A stretch of DNA of 64,000 nt from Staphylococcus durrellii. GTDB lineage: Bacteria > Bacillota > Bacilli > Staphylococcales > Staphylococcaceae. Shown one piece after another: positions 10,292 to 20,265 of the stretch. The stretch covers positions 1,674,001 through 1,738,000 of the forward strand of contig NZ_JADIIO010000001.1 in assembly GCF_015594545.1 (NCBI RefSeq), in the 5' to 3' direction. Both the position numbers and the translations under genes were made by a program. The notes under the pieces are model-generated. The model had not been told where the DNA came from and searched no databases. It saw only the letters and a list, made by a program, of their open reading frames with translations. Each line of letters opens with the position of its first letter. The stretch's first letter is position 1.

Positions 10292-10329
10292 AAAACTAAT
10301 CCATGTAATTTACATGGATTAGTTTTTTA
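10292..10329 (+). terminator. Terminator after ylaF-like gene
   Basis: A 17-bp near-perfect palindrome (aaaactaatccatgtaa / ttacatggattagtttt) ending in T6. The A-run on the left allows use by the convergent suhB as well. Confidence 0.85.
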
Positions 10330-10446
10330 TTTAAATTATATATTTCTAACTTTCAAACAGATTTACTAACAAGGTGGTAAATTTTAATTATCCATCATTT
10401 TAAGAATCGGAAAAATAGCGCACCTACATATTCTTAAAGATATTTG

Positions 10447-11259
10447 CTATTTAAATCTTTCATGTAATTTTATTAAAGTATCCTTATAATTACCCAAATA
10501 ATTATTAATGAGGTCATCATGTAAATTAGCATTGGCTACAACAACGGAATTAGGATGTAAAATAGATAGCGGTTCACCTAACATATTAGTAGCTTTGCCC
10601 CTCACTTCACTTAAAATAATCATACCTCCAGCAAAATCCCATGGCTGTAACCTAGGTGTTATGTATGCACCTAACTTACCAGTTGCTACAAAAACAATTT
10701 CTAACGCAGCTGAACCATAAGCTCTTGCGCTTCTCGAATCTTCCACAATGGGTTGTAACATAGGTCCTAACTTAGGTTTAGTTAACCAATTAGGATTAAT
10801 ACCTATGATGCTTTTTTCTAACGTATGATGAGCCAAGTTTTGCAACAAGTGCTCATTTTCAAACGCGCCCTCGCCTACTTTACAATGATATAACTTATTA
10901 TTTATGACATCATACACAAAACCTGCATACGGTTCTCCATCTTTAAAAATACCTATTGAAATTGCAAAATTTTCTTGTTGATGGACAAAGTTCAATGTAC
11001 CATCTATAGGATCAACAACCCATACAACACCATTTGTATGAGTTACGTCATGACCATGTCCTTCTTCACCTATAACAAAATGATTTGGATATGTTTTTTT
11101 TATATTTTCAAACAGAAATTTTTCTGTTGCTTTATCTACATTTGTAACTAAATCATTTGGGTTAGATTTAGTTTCAATTTCAATGTCTTGTTGCATTATT
11201 TTGGTAACGTTATTACCTGCCTCCAAAATTAAACCTTTCGCGTACTCATATACAGTCAT
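10447..11259 (-). CDS. suhB: Inositol monophosphatase family protein
   Basis: A 270-residue Mg2+-dependent, Li+-sensitive phosphatase of the IMPase/SuhB superfamily. The metal-binding motifs are intact: GEEGHG at 64–69, VDPIDGT at 82–88 and WDFAGG at 207–212. In staphylococci such enzymes hydrolyse inositol phosphates and NADP(H) in vitro; the physiological substrate is uncertain because myo-inositol metabolism is not obvious here. Ribosome site ggaga lies about 8 bases before ATG. The gene stands alone between the ylaF-like and DUF1054 genes, the same neighbourhood as in S. aureus. Family is certain; the symbol is by homology only. Confidence 0.9.
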   Translation of the reverse strand: MTVYEYAKGLILEAGNNVTKIMQQDIEIETKSNPNDLVTNVDKATEKFLFENIKKTYPNHFVIGEEGHGHDVTHTNGVVWVVDPIDGTLNFVHQQENFAISIGIFKDGEPYAGFVYDVINNKLYHCKVGEGAFENEHLLQNLAHHTLEKSIIGINPNWLTKPKLGPMLQPIVEDSRSARAYGSAALEIVFVATGKLGAYITPRLQPWDFAGGMIILSEVRGKATNMLGEPLSILHPNSVVVANANLHDDLINNYLGNYKDTLIKLHERFK

Positions 11260-11460
11260 ACAATCATCTCCTAGCGTAAATTATATTATACATTAAAAAG
11301 TTACATAAAAAATGTCATATGCGTAGAAATAGTAAAATAAAATATTTTCTTCTTAATTTAAAATACAAATTGTGTTGCATATAATCCTAAGACGCTGTTT
11401 CTATAAAATGAATATGCTACAATATCAGTAACTATAGTAATAATTATGTTGGAGGTTAAT

Positions 11461-12072
11461 ATGACTAAATATATATTTAAACCCAAAGATTTTAAAGCAT
11501 TCACAGTCCCAGGACTAGATGCTAGAATGTCAGCACTTGAAGCGCATGTACGTCCACAATTAAATAATTTAGGTGATTATTTTGCTCAATATTTAGAAAC
11601 TGCTACAGGTGAAGTTTTTTACCCTCACGTTGCCAAACACGCACGTAGAAGTGTCAACCCACCTAAAGACACATGGGTTGCATTTGCAACAAACAAGCGT
11701 GGTTATAAAATGCAACCTCATTTCCAAATAGGCTTATTTGAAGAACAATTATTTGTTATGTATGGCGTAATGCATGAAGCAAAGGATAAAGCACAGCAAG
11801 TAAAAGTTTTTGAAGATAATTTTACTCAACTCAAAAATCTTCCCGCTGATTACAGTGTGAGTTTAGACCATATGAGCCAAGAAAAAACATTATTAAAAGA
11901 TATGGACGAGGAAACTTTACAAAAAGCAATTGACCGTGTAAAAAAAATTAAAAAAGGCGAATTTTTCGTTGCTAGAACTTTACAACCTGGTGCAGAATCA
12001 TTAAAAAGTGATCAAGCTTTTATAGCATTTTTAGAAGAAACGTTTACTCAATTACTTAAATTTTATGCATAA
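11461..12072 (+). CDS. DUF1054 / UPF0637 family protein
   Basis: A soluble protein of 203 residues recognisable as the DUF1054 (UPF0637) family from length, context and the N-terminal segment [22 protein letters not shown]. The family is widespread in Bacillales, has a known fold, and no established biochemical role. The start is ATG 11461, since ggagg at 11451–11455 precedes it; the longer frame from 11446 would place that site inside the gene. The sequence is lysine-rich with no signal peptide or membrane segment. Monocistronic, ending at a terminator 120 bases downstream. Confidence 0.85.
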   Translation: MTKYIFKPKDFKAFTVPGLDARMSALEAHVRPQLNNLGDYFAQYLETATGEVFYPHVAKHARRSVNPPKDTWVAFATNKRGYKMQPHFQIGLFEEQLFVMYGVMHEAKDKAQQVKVFEDNFTQLKNLPADYSVSLDHMSQEKTLLKDMDEETLQKAIDRVKKIKKGEFFVARTLQPGAESLKSDQAFIAFLEETFTQLLKFYA

Positions 12073-12190
12073 TGCCCTTTTGTATTAAGCGTATCATCAT
12101 AAAAAATTAGTAGCATATAAATAACATTTCAATTTCGAATAAATATTTCAAACTTTTGGGCTCATACCAAACTCTGTTTGATATTTTTAT

Positions 12191-12237
12191 AGGATGGGAT
12201 TATGAAATCGTGTCGATTTCTATCTCATCCTTTTTTA
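12191..12237 (+). terminator. Terminator after DUF1054 gene
   Basis: Stem arms aggatgggat…gaaatcg and cgatttc…atctcatcct pair over 17 bp with a small bulge and a 3-base loop, followed by T6. The wording (gatgggat…atctcatcc) resembles intergenic repeats seen in many staphylococci. Confidence 0.75.
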
Positions 12238-12274
12238 TAAAAAAGACTACTAATTTCATTGAAATTAGTAGTCT
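12238..12274 (-). terminator. Terminator after DUF4064-like gene
   Basis: A perfect 15-bp stem agactactaatttca / tgaaattagtagtct with a 1-base centre reads on the minus strand into a T-run. It abuts the plus-strand terminator. Confidence 0.82.
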
Positions 12275-12336
12275 AAAATGTAATTTCCTATAATTTATTA
12301 TTGTAATACTAATGAACAACGCTTATGTCGCTATTA

Positions 12337-12816
12337 CTAATATATATACGGGTCATCATTTTTTTTATTTAAATCTTGCTCTGGATTCCATCGGTTTTGC
12401 GTTGTAGTCATTGGACTAGCTTGATTCATTGTGTTGCTATTATCTTTTTTAATAAATAGTTTAACTGCAACAATAATCCATAAGACCATCGCCACTAAAT
12501 TAGTTACAAAAAGACTAGCTACTGCGGCAACAATAAATAGGACGGCCGCCAATACTCTGTTCTTTTTCATGATTAATGTTGCAATAATAGCTAGTATAAT
12601 AACAATTGCTAACATAATAATTTGAATCATGTAGCTCATAAATAATATATCGGGTGAAAGGGATTGACCTTGAGCTTGTGACATTTCATTAAACACTTTT
12701 TTAAATTCTTCTGAATTGGTATTTAATAATAGTACACCTAATAAAACGATAAATAAATATAAAATACTTAAACCATTGCCAATCCACGCTAATATTTTTT
12801 CGGTTTTTCTATTCAT
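12337..12816 (-). CDS. DUF4064-like membrane protein
   Basis: A 159-residue membrane protein with an N-terminal helix (about 10–30), two central helices (65–85, 90–105) and one at 107–123, then a hydrophilic tail rich in Asn, Thr and Gln ending DDPYIY. The pattern TEK-x-L-x-W at the N-terminus and a basic end to the last helix (IKKDN) recur in the larger protein at 14612–15817, on the other side of mntH, suggesting paralogues. A strong ribosome site aaggaggt precedes ATG. It is divergent from mntH, so the MntR box between them might influence both. No function is known. Confidence 0.7.
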   Translation of the reverse strand: MNRKTEKILAWIGNGLSILYLFIVLLGVLLLNTNSEEFKKVFNEMSQAQGQSLSPDILFMSYMIQIIMLAIVIILAIIATLIMKKNRVLAAVLFIVAAVASLFVTNLVAMVLWIIVAVKLFIKKDNSNTMNQASPMTTTQNRWNPEQDLNKKNDDPYIY

Positions 12817-12914
12817 AGCTTACCTCCTTTTTATCCATAATTATTATTTTACCAAAATTACTATATCACCAAAAGAGCAATAACAACAACTAGAAAAGCT
12901 ATGAAATTATATTT

Positions 12915-12928
12915 TTAGGTTGACCTAA
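12915..12928 (+). promoter_or_regulatory. Putative MntR operator
   Basis: ttaggt-tg-acctaa, a perfect 6-bp inverted repeat with the TTAGG/CCTAA half-sites typical of DtxR-family regulators (MntR/SirR). It overlaps the -35 of the mntH promoter. Confidence 0.75.
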
Positions 12929-12948
12929 TAAATATTTTTTATTATTCT
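12920..12948 (+). promoter_or_regulatory. Promoter of mntH
   Basis: -35 TTGACC (12920–12925), a 17-base spacer, and -10 TATTCT (12943–12948), about 35 bases upstream of the mntH start. Confidence 0.7.
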
Positions 12949-12982
12949 TGAACTATTACAAAAATTAGTAAGTGGTGAAATT

Positions 12983-14317
12983 ATGACACAGAGAGAGAAA
13001 CAAAAAAGCCTAAGTGAAATTAATAATACAGTTTCTGTAAATACTGACGGTAAGTTTAGCCGTAAGTTATTATCATTTTTAGGCCCCGGCTTGCTCATTG
13101 CAGTCGGTTATATGGACCCAGGTAATTGGATTACATCAATGCAAGGTGGCGCACAATTTGGCTATATGCTATTGTTCGTCATATTACTTTCTAGTTTAGC
13201 TGCCATGTTATTGCAAAGTATGGCCGTTAGGTTAGGTATCGCTGCTAATATGGATTTAGCACAAGCAACAAAACATTATATAAATAAACCATTAACCTAT
13301 ATATTTTGGATTATTACAGAATTAGCAATAATAGCAACTGATATAGCCGAGGTTATAGGTAGTGCAATTGCATTATATCTGCTCTTTGATATTCCCTTAC
13401 TTATAGGATCAATTATTACAGTATTGGATGTATTTTTACTATTGTTTATTATGCATTTTGGTTTCAGAAAGATTGAAGCCATCGTAGGTACACTCATTTT
13501 TACCGTACTGATTATATTTTTATTCGAGGTTTATATCGCTTCGCCTTCTGTAACACATATGCTAAATGGTTTTATACCACAAACAGAAATTATAACAAAT
13601 CATAGCGCGTTATATATTGCTTTAGGTATAATCGGAGCGACTATTATGCCACATAATCTTTACTTACATTCATCTATCGTTCAATCTCGCATGTATGATA
13701 GAAATGATGTGAATGCCAAGAAAAGCGCTGTAAAATTCGCAACGCTCGACTCTAATATACAACTTGTCATTGCTTTCGTAATTAATTGTTTATTATTAGT
13801 TTTAGGTGCAGCATTATTTTATGGCGCTAACACTGAACAATTAGGCGGTTTCTTCGATTTATACCATGCCTTAAAAACTGAACCTGTATTAGGCGCTACA
13901 ATGGGTGCCATAATGAGTACATTATTTGCGGTAGCCTTGTTAGCATCAGGCCAAAATTCTACAATAACAGGTACGATGGCCGGACAAATAGTAATGGAAG
14001 GCTTTATTAATTTAAAAATTCCAAACTGGGCTCGTAGATTAGTAACACGTGGTATAGCTATTTTACCTATTATCATTTGTCTAATTGTTTTCAAAAGTAA
14101 TATCGAAAAAGTAGAACAATTATTGGTCTTCTCTCAAGTATTTTTAAGTATTGCTCTACCGTTCTCGTTAGTGCCTTTACAACTAGCGACCAATGACAAA
14201 AATTTGATGGGAATATTTAAAAATAAACGTTGGGTAAATATTATTAGTTGGTGCTTAATCATTATCTTAAGTATTCTTAACGTCTACTTAATTTTCCAAA
14301 CGTTCCAAGAATTATAA
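12983..14317 (+). CDS. mntH: Nramp manganese transporter MntH
   Basis: Proton-coupled Mn2+ importer of the Nramp family, 444 residues, eleven predicted membrane helices after a hydrophilic N-terminus of about 30 residues. The metal-site motifs of helix 1 (DPGN at 45–48) and helix 6 (MPHN at 222–225) are intact, so Asp45, Asn48 and the helix 6 backbone can coordinate Mn2+. In S. aureus MntH works alongside the MntABC system under MntR repression; the operator and promoter upstream here fit the same control. The start ATG 12983 follows aagtggtga. Monocistronic with its own terminator. High confidence. Confidence 0.95.
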   Translation: MTQREKQKSLSEINNTVSVNTDGKFSRKLLSFLGPGLLIAVGYMDPGNWITSMQGGAQFGYMLLFVILLSSLAAMLLQSMAVRLGIAANMDLAQATKHYINKPLTYIFWIITELAIIATDIAEVIGSAIALYLLFDIPLLIGSIITVLDVFLLLFIMHFGFRKIEAIVGTLIFTVLIIFLFEVYIASPSVTHMLNGFIPQTEIITNHSALYIALGIIGATIMPHNLYLHSSIVQSRMYDRNDVNAKKSAVKFATLDSNIQLVIAFVINCLLLVLGAALFYGANTEQLGGFFDLYHALKTEPVLGATMGAIMSTLFAVALLASGQNSTITGTMAGQIVMEGFINLKIPNWARRLVTRGIAILPIIICLIVFKSNIEKVEQLLVFSQVFLSIALPFSLVPLQLATNDKNLMGIFKNKRWVNIISWCLIIILSILNVYLIFQTFQEL

Positions 14318-14322
14318 TTTTA

Positions 14323-14360
14323 AAATACCAACAATGACTTCAAGTTTGTTGGTATTTTTT
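14323..14360 (+). terminator. Terminator after mntH
   Basis: An 11-bp stem aaataccaaca / tgttggtattt with T6, starting 6 bases after the mntH stop. Confidence 0.88.
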
Positions 14361-14525
14361 ACATGCATTTAGCAATCGATGTCTTAATCTTACGTCTTGT
14401 AGTCTGTCCTCTTCAAAATGGTCACTTAAAATGACTGCTTTTTATGCACACTATTTATCTGAAAAACAATTAATGACATCGTGGTTAGTAAAAGAAAAAT
14501 ATTTATCTCATAGATTACGTTAATA

Positions 14526-14574
14526 AACATAAACAAACCTTACGGCATTTTGTCGTAAGGTTTGTTTATGTTTT
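14526..14574 (-). terminator. Long hairpin, probable terminator of the 14612 gene
   Basis: A perfect 20-bp inverted repeat (aaacataaacaaaccttacg and its complement) around a 9-base loop lies 38 bases past the stop of the minus-strand gene. The T-tract after it is poor, so termination may be less efficient or the hairpin may mainly protect the 3' end. Confidence 0.6.
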
Positions 14575-14611
14575 GAGCGTTGAATTATAACTAAATTGAA
14601 CGCTTTATTTA

Positions 14612-15817
14612 TTATTTCTCTTTGTTATCAGTAGTTGTAGTATCTTGGTTGTCCGAAGTTTGGTCAGTTGCTTCTTTTTCTATTGCATTATCATCATTAG
14701 ATGTCATTTTCTTACGCTCTTCATAATTCATACGACGTTGATTAACTGCACTTGGTTGTTGTTTACGCTTTTCTTTCATACGTTTTCTAAGTTCTTTTTT
14801 CTCTTGCTTGATTCTTGATCGTTCTTCGGCACGCTCTTGTTTAAGACGCATTTTTTCTTCTGCTTCTTCTTGTTTACGTCTAGCCTCTTCTTCTGCCTGC
14901 TGTTGACGTTCGGCTTCTTGACGTTCTAATTCTTCTTGAGAAGGTCCGCGTTGATAATCCTCTTCAGCACTGTCATCATTCTGAGGCACTTCATATTCTG
15001 CATTGGCTTTATTCTTATAATTGTATTTAGCTTGTCTAGAAAGAACTTGTGGTTCTTCCTCAGCGTTACTATTACCATTTACTTGTCTTGCTACCTCAGA
15101 ACTATATCCACCTCTACGCAACGAATTATAATCTTTAGTTTCCTCTTCGTCTGATTGTGTACTTACTTGTTCATCTGAAGTACTATCATTAGACTGTCTG
15201 CGCATAGTCGTTGTCTCATCGCCTGATTGATATTGACTTGTTGATTCTTGTTCGCTCTTACGTTTATTGTCTCTTTGTACAGGCTCTCTATCATAACCAT
15301 ATCTAGATTGAGCATCTCTATCGTAATAGTCATCGTCATAGTATGCTGGTATTGTTTCGACCCTATCTTTTCTAGCAAACATCATAATAGCCACTATGAT
15401 GAATAACACAGGAATGATTAATGGCACAAATAATACCATTAAAGGTAATGTGACAATGGTAGCAATTAAGAATAAGAATCCTGATAAAATTCTAATATTC
15501 ATTGAAATAAGGGCTAAAAATGAAATTAATAAACAGATTATTAGATATACAATAATCGCCCATACTCCATTTTGCAGCCAAATAACTGCTTGTGTTGTGT
15601 TTAAATTGTTATTGGCAAAAATTTGCTGTGCAAATTCATTAGCATTCAATGAACTTTCAAGCTTTTGAATAGAAGTATCACTACTAAATGATACTAGCGC
15701 GATAAACATAGTAGCGACGGTTAATAGCAATAGAAAAATCCAACTTAACCATCCTAATACTTTTTCAGTTAATCGACTTACAGGACGTCTAACTTGCGTA
15801 AATTGCTCTCCTGACAT
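14612..15817 (-). CDS. Membrane protein with long charged coiled-coil tail (DUF4064-like)
   Basis: A 401-residue protein with two parts. Residues 1–150 hold a TEKVLGWLSW start and four hydrophobic helices resembling the 159-residue protein across mntH. Residues 150–401 are hydrophilic and cytoplasmic by the positive-inside rule: a Tyr/Asp-rich stretch (YYDDDYYDRD), Ser/Thr/Gln-rich linker, a helical Glu/Arg/Lys/Gln segment (about 285–375) expected to form a coiled coil, and an acidic Thr/Asp tail. Start ATG 15817 is chosen because aaggag lies 10 bases upstream; a longer frame from 15847 would run through that site. The function is unknown; a scaffold or envelope role is only inference. Confidence 0.75.
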   Translation of the reverse strand: MSGEQFTQVRRPVSRLTEKVLGWLSWIFLLLLTVATMFIALVSFSSDTSIQKLESSLNANEFAQQIFANNNLNTTQAVIWLQNGVWAIIVYLIICLLISFLALISMNIRILSGFLFLIATIVTLPLMVLFVPLIIPVLFIIVAIMMFARKDRVETIPAYYDDDYYDRDAQSRYGYDREPVQRDNKRKSEQESTSQYQSGDETTTMRRQSNDSTSDEQVSTQSDEEETKDYNSLRRGGYSSEVARQVNGNSNAEEEPQVLSRQAKYNYKNKANAEYEVPQNDDSAEEDYQRGPSQEELERQEAERQQQAEEEARRKQEEAEEKMRLKQERAEERSRIKQEKKELRKRMKEKRKQQPSAVNQRRMNYEERKKMTSNDDNAIEKEATDQTSDNQDTTTTDNKEK

Positions 15818-15890
15818 GTATTTACAACTCCTTACATTACTAGTCAAACCATTATATCGAACTATAACAAAAATAACTACTAACTGTCAT

Positions 15891-16964
15891 CTATTTTAAT
15901 GACATTTTAAAGTTTAAAAACCTTTCATTATAATCGCTTAAAGTTTTCTTTCCCAAATCTTGATAAACTTCTAACTTTTGTTGTTCTTCCTTAGTAGGAT
16001 AGAATCGCTTATCATTTTTAATATCGTTAGGTAATTTATTCCTAGCTACTTTATTCGGTGTTGCATATCCTACCCAGTCTGTATTTTGTCTGTTATTGCG
16101 CTCATTCAATAAGAAATTCATAAATTTATAAGCGCCTTCTTTGTTTTGTGCAGTCTTAGGTATGACCATATTGTCAAACCATAAATTAGATCCTTCTTTA
16201 GGTACAACATAATCAAATTCATCACTGTCTTGTACTATTGGTGCAGCTACCCCACTCCAAACAACTGCTATGTTAGCTTCATGTTGTTCTAACATCATTG
16301 TTATTTCATCACCTACGATACCTTTTATCTGAGGGGCTAAATGGGTTAAATCTTGCTGTGCTGCTTTTAAATGGTGTGGGTTTTTGTCATTTAAACTATA
16401 ACCTAACTTATTAAGTGATAATCCCATTACTTCTCTTGCTCCATCTACCAATAGTATATCGTTTGCATACTTTTTGCTGTACAGACTTTGCCAAGAACTA
16501 AAATCTTCATGTGGGTATACTTTTTTGTTATACACAATACCTACTGTTCCAAAGAAGTATGGTAACGAATACTGATTTCCCCTATCAAAAGGCATATTTA
16601 AATAGTTTTTGTCTAAATTCTTCATATTGGGTATCTTTTCATGATTTAATGGTAACAGTAAATTTTCTCGTTTCATTTTTTGAACGGTATACTCACTAGG
16701 AAATGCCACATCATAATTTGTACCACCATTACGAATCTTTGCTTCCATAGCTTCATTTGAGTCAAATGTTTCATATACTACTTTAATACCTGTTTCTTTT
16801 TCAAACTTTTTAATTAGTGCCGGGTCTATGTATTCACCCCAGTTATAAACATTAATTTTTTCTCCATGATTAGATTTATCTTTAGCAATGAATTTATGAC
16901 TAATATATAAACAGAGTAGGCCAATAACAATAGCAACAATAACTAATTGTAATACGCGTTTCAT
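15891..16964 (-). CDS. potD: Spermidine/putrescine-binding protein PotD
   Basis: Solute-binding component of a PotABCD polyamine ABC importer, 357 residues. The N-terminus is a short basic stretch and one hydrophobic helix (about 5–22). I see no convincing lipobox (Cys is preceded by G-L-L), so it is either membrane-anchored or an atypical lipoprotein. The mature part begins with INVYNWGEYIDPALIKKFE, a hallmark of PotD, and contains GTNYDVAFPSEYTV and VGYATPN. Its ATG overlaps the potC stop by one base (TAATG), showing tight coupling. Last gene of the operon. Substrate range (spermidine, putrescine) is inferred from the family. Confidence 0.92.
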   Translation of the reverse strand: MKRVLQLVIVAIVIGLLCLYISHKFIAKDKSNHGEKINVYNWGEYIDPALIKKFEKETGIKVVYETFDSNEAMEAKIRNGGTNYDVAFPSEYTVQKMKRENLLLPLNHEKIPNMKNLDKNYLNMPFDRGNQYSLPYFFGTVGIVYNKKVYPHEDFSSWQSLYSKKYANDILLVDGAREVMGLSLNKLGYSLNDKNPHHLKAAQQDLTHLAPQIKGIVGDEITMMLEQHEANIAVVWSGVAAPIVQDSDEFDYVVPKEGSNLWFDNMVIPKTAQNKEGAYKFMNFLLNERNNRQNTDWVGYATPNKVARNKLPNDIKNDKRFYPTKEEQQKLEVYQDLGKKTLSDYNERFLNFKMSLK

Positions 16965-17773
16965 TATTGTACACCTCGCTTGCTATGTTGTTTACGTTTA
17001 ATCATGTGTTGAATAACATAATAGCCAACAACGCCAATTAAAATAACCAAAAACAATAATGTCGAAATAGCGTTAATCTCCATGCTTATCCCTTTTCTTG
17101 CCATAGCATAGACTTCAACAGATAATACGCTAAATCCATTACCTGTAACGAAAAAGCTAACTGTAAAATCATCAAGTGAATATGTTAAAGCCATAAAGAA
17201 ACCACCCAGTATGCCTGGTAATAATTGTGGCAGCATAATATTACTTAGCACCTGATATTCATTTGCACCTAAATCACGTGCGGCACTTAACATATTATCA
17301 TTCATTTCATAAAGTCTTGGTAAAACGATGATAACCACAATCGGAATACAAAACGCAATATGTGATACTAATACAGTCGTAAATCCTAGTCCTAAACCAG
17401 TAAAGTGACCTATAGCTGTAAACATAATTAAAAACGAAGCCCCAATAACTACGTCAGATGACACCATTAGCACGTTGTTCAACGTTAATAAAGAAACCTT
17501 CATCTTTTTATTTCTTAAATGATATAGTGCTATGGCTCCCATTGTGCCAATAACAGTAGATACCGACGCAGCAATTAAAGCAACTGCTATCGTATTGAAA
17601 ATAACCGACATCAGTCTGTCATTTTGAAATAATGACTTATAATGTTCTAATGTAAAATCATCGAAGTGAATCATATTACCTGCTGAATTAAAAGAATAAA
17701 TCATCAGGAATATGATTGGAGCATATAATAATGTAACTAAAATCCCTATATAAACCTTGCCATACCATCTCAT
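16964..17773 (-). CDS. potC: Polyamine ABC transporter permease PotC
   Basis: Inner permease subunit of the polyamine importer, 269 residues with six membrane helices. It carries the EAA loop contacting the ATPase (AARDLGANEYQVLSNIMLPQ, near residue 167). ATG 17773 is preferred because aaaggg stands 8 bases upstream; a GTG at 17782, overlapping the potB stop as GTGA, is a possible alternative adding three residues. Sits between potB and potD with overlapping ends, so the permease pair and binding protein are made from one message. Confidence 0.9.
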   Translation of the reverse strand: MRWYGKVYIGILVTLLYAPIIFLMIYSFNSAGNMIHFDDFTLEHYKSLFQNDRLMSVIFNTIAVALIAASVSTVIGTMGAIALYHLRNKKMKVSLLTLNNVLMVSSDVVIGASFLIMFTAIGHFTGLGLGFTTVLVSHIAFCIPIVVIIVLPRLYEMNDNMLSAARDLGANEYQVLSNIMLPQLLPGILGGFFMALTYSLDDFTVSFFVTGNGFSVLSVEVYAMARKGISMEINAISTLLFLVILIGVVGYYVIQHMIKRKQHSKRGVQ

Positions 17774-17778
17774 TTGAT

Positions 17779-18582
17779 TCACCCTTTTCCATTCGATGAT
17801 TTAGAATTCGTAATAATTAATATGAAGGCCATAAACACAATTAAGAAAAGTGCAATTGTGGACCCCATACCATAATTTTGAATAACTAAAAATTGTTCTT
17901 CAATAGAAGTACCAATATTAATCACTTTATTACCAGCAATTAATCTAGTAATCATAAATAATGATAGAGCAGGAATAAATGTCACTTGAATTCCAGTAAG
18001 AATACCTTGTTTAGTTAAAGGTAATATCACTTTACGGAAAGTTGTAAAAGGACTAGCTCCTAAATCTTTGGATGCTTGTAATAAATTAGTCGGTATATCT
18101 TTCATACTATTAAAGATAGGTAATATCATAAATGGTATATAAATATAAGTAGCTACAATTAAAAATGCTGGAGCAGTAAATAATAAATGCGCCTTAGGCA
18201 AATGTATCAAATTTAACACTTGGTTTATAATACCATCATGACTGAAAAGCCCAATAAATGCATAAGTCTTAAGCAGTAAATTTATCCAAGTCGGTATAAT
18301 TAAAATAAGTAACCATAAATTTTGATACTTAGAAGATTTAATAAAATAGGCAGCAGGATAACTAATTAATAGTGTTAGCACGGTAATAGCAAGCGCATAA
18401 ATAACAGAGCCCCAAATCATAGATAAGTACTTCATAGAAAAAATCTGTCTGTAATTACTGAAACTAAAGTGGCCATTAATATCTATAAAAGAAAAATACA
18501 TGAGCAATATTACTGGTACGATGATGAAAAGAATCATCCATAACATATATGGAATAAATAAAAAATTAGATATTTTACGCAT
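17779..18582 (-). CDS. potB: Polyamine ABC transporter permease PotB
   Basis: Partner permease of PotC, 267 residues, six helices, with the EAA-type loop [20 protein letters not shown]. The start is placed at ATG 18582: gaggag lies 7 bases upstream, and the ATG overlaps the potA stop by eight bases (ATGCGTAA). The longest frame begins at 18636 but would overlap potA by 62 bases and lacks a ribosome site. The C-terminus is short and basic (NSKSSNGKG). The function rests on family features and on the complete potABCD gene set. Confidence 0.9.
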   Translation of the reverse strand: MRKISNFLFIPYMLWMILFIIVPVILLMYFSFIDINGHFSFSNYRQIFSMKYLSMIWGSVIYALAITVLTLLISYPAAYFIKSSKYQNLWLLILIIPTWINLLLKTYAFIGLFSHDGIINQVLNLIHLPKAHLLFTAPAFLIVATYIYIPFMILPIFNSMKDIPTNLLQASKDLGASPFTTFRKVILPLTKQGILTGIQVTFIPALSLFMITRLIAGNKVINIGTSIEEQFLVIQNYGMGSTIALFLIVFMAFILIITNSKSSNGKG

Positions 18583-19669
18583 TCTCTTGCTCCTCATAAC
18601 TTTCAATACGTTTATCAAACTCTTCTTCACTTTCACCTGGCACCATTATATGTATTGCTTCTGGATCAAAATAAAGGCCTACTTTACTACCTATTTCTGC
18701 TTTTTTAGTCGTATGTATAACCCATTCGTATCCCTTTCTATCTATACAACAAATTTCATAATGTACACCTCTAAAAAGCATTGAATCAACAGTGACTTCA
18801 AATAAACCTTTTTCGGCTTTGATTAAAGAAATATCTTCTGGTCTAATCACAACTTCGACATTTTTACCTGAAGGAATACCCATATCTACACAATCAAAAT
18901 CTTGTCCATAAATATTAACTACATAATCACGTTGCATCGTACCTTTCACGATGTTTGACTCGCCAATAAAGTCAGCAACAAAACGGTTAACAGGCTCATC
19001 ATAGATATCTATTGGAGTTCCAAATTGTTGAATTTTACCATCTTTCATGACAAATATGTAGTCACTTAATGCTAAAGCTTCTTCTTGGTCGTGAGTTACA
19101 AAAATAAAAGTAATACCTAAACGTGATTGAATTTCTCTTAATTCATATTGCATTTCAGTCCGTAATTTTAAATCAAGTGCAGATAATGACTCATCTAATA
19201 ATAGGATTTCAGGTTCATTTACTATTGCCCGAGCGATCGCAACTCGTTGTTTTTGCCCCCCACTCATATCATCAATACGTTTGTTCTCATACCCATTTAA
19301 CTTTACTAGTTTTAAAGCTTCTTTAACTTTTGTTTCAATTTTTGCTTTGCTCAACTTTTTAAGTTTTAAGCCAAAAGCAATATTGTCATAGACATTTAAA
19401 TGAGGGAATAGAGCATAATCTTGAAACACTGTATTTACTTTACGTTTATTTGCTGGAATATTAGTCATAGATTTATTTTGATAAATAATATCGCCACTGT
19501 CCGGTTGTTCAAAACCTGCAATTAATTTAAGAATTGTAGTTTTTCCACAACCTGAAGGCCCTAATAAAGTATAAAAAAAGCCTGACTCTATATCTATATC
19601 TATCTCATTTAAAATTTGTTCATCATTATAACCTTTACTTACAGATTTAAAAGATAATAATGGCTTCAT
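18575..19669 (-). CDS. potA: Polyamine ABC transporter ATPase PotA
   Basis: Nucleotide-binding subunit of the polyamine importer, 364 residues. The ABC domain has Walker A GPSGCGKT at 37–44, signature MSGGQKQR at 135–142, Walker B LLLDE at 156–160 and the H-loop [12 protein letters not shown]. The remaining C-terminal 120 residues form a TOBE-type regulatory domain ([10 protein letters not shown]), typical of PotA/MalK. Ribosome site aggagg lies just before ATG. It begins 11 bases after the XRE-cupin gene, so regulator and transporter are cotranscribed. Confidence 0.94.
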   Translation of the reverse strand: MKPLLSFKSVSKGYNDEQILNEIDIDIESGFFYTLLGPSGCGKTTILKLIAGFEQPDSGDIIYQNKSMTNIPANKRKVNTVFQDYALFPHLNVYDNIAFGLKLKKLSKAKIETKVKEALKLVKLNGYENKRIDDMSGGQKQRVAIARAIVNEPEILLLDESLSALDLKLRTEMQYELREIQSRLGITFIFVTHDQEEALALSDYIFVMKDGKIQQFGTPIDIYDEPVNRFVADFIGESNIVKGTMQRDYVVNIYGQDFDCVDMGIPSGKNVEVVIRPEDISLIKAEKGLFEVTVDSMLFRGVHYEICCIDRKGYEWVIHTTKKAEIGSKVGLYFDPEAIHIMVPGESEEEFDKRIESYEEQENA

Positions 19670-19680
19670 TTCTAGTCCTC

Positions 19681-20220
19681 CTATAAATATGATGCAGTAG
19701 CAACGATGATTGCCTTCGCTGTTTGTTCACTACAATTAAATAATCTATGTGTGTCATTTGCTTTAAAATATAAGGCATCTCCTTGTTGTGCTTGATAAAA
19801 TTTTTCACCAAGCGCTAAAGTGACAGCTCCTTCTATACAATAAATAAAGGTATCTGAATTAGATGGATTGAAATTTTTATATGTAGCATTTGATTTTAAC
19901 GTTAACATTAACGGTTCCATATCAAATTCATTAGATTGCGTAACTAGCCAATTTAGAATATAACCTTTATCATATTCGTCATATACCACTTGCGTATCTT
20001 TTGGATACAAGATCTTTTTTTCTTTTTTTTGTGTGAAAAACTCGCTAGGTGAAGTACCTAACACCTCTAATATTGAAAGGAATGTTTCCATACTAGGTGA
20101 TGCATGTTGGCTTTCGATTTGAGAGATATAGCCTTTAGATAAATCAGTACGTTCGGCTAATTCTTCTTGAGTTAAGTTTTTAATTTTTCTTAAATTTTTA
20201 AGGTTTATTCCAATATTCAT
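19681..20220 (-). CDS. XRE-cupin transcriptional regulator of the pot operon
   Basis: A 179-residue regulator with an N-terminal helix-turn-helix (about residues 5–60, with [21 protein letters not shown]) and a C-terminal cupin domain (about 105–178, with [17 protein letters not shown] and [17 protein letters not shown]). This architecture is shared with PuuR-type sensors of polyamines or other small ligands. As the first gene of the pot operon it probably regulates polyamine uptake; that is inference. The start ATG 20220 is used, with gggtgag 4 bases upstream; a GTG at 20229 is possible but overlaps that site. Confidence 0.85.
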   Translation of the reverse strand: MNIGINLKNLRKIKNLTQEELAERTDLSKGYISQIESQHASPSMETFLSILEVLGTSPSEFFTQKKEKKILYPKDTQVVYDEYDKGYILNWLVTQSNEFDMEPLMLTLKSNATYKNFNPSNSDTFIYCIEGAVTLALGEKFYQAQQGDALYFKANDTHRLFNCSEQTAKAIIVATASYL

Positions 20221-20265
20221 TATTCTCACCCATAATATTGCTAGTGTATTTTAAAAGTTATCTAA

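Noticed and set aside
18583..18636. N-terminal extension of potB overlapping potA by 62 bases
   Set aside because: A well-spaced gaggag and the 8-base overlap support ATG 18582.
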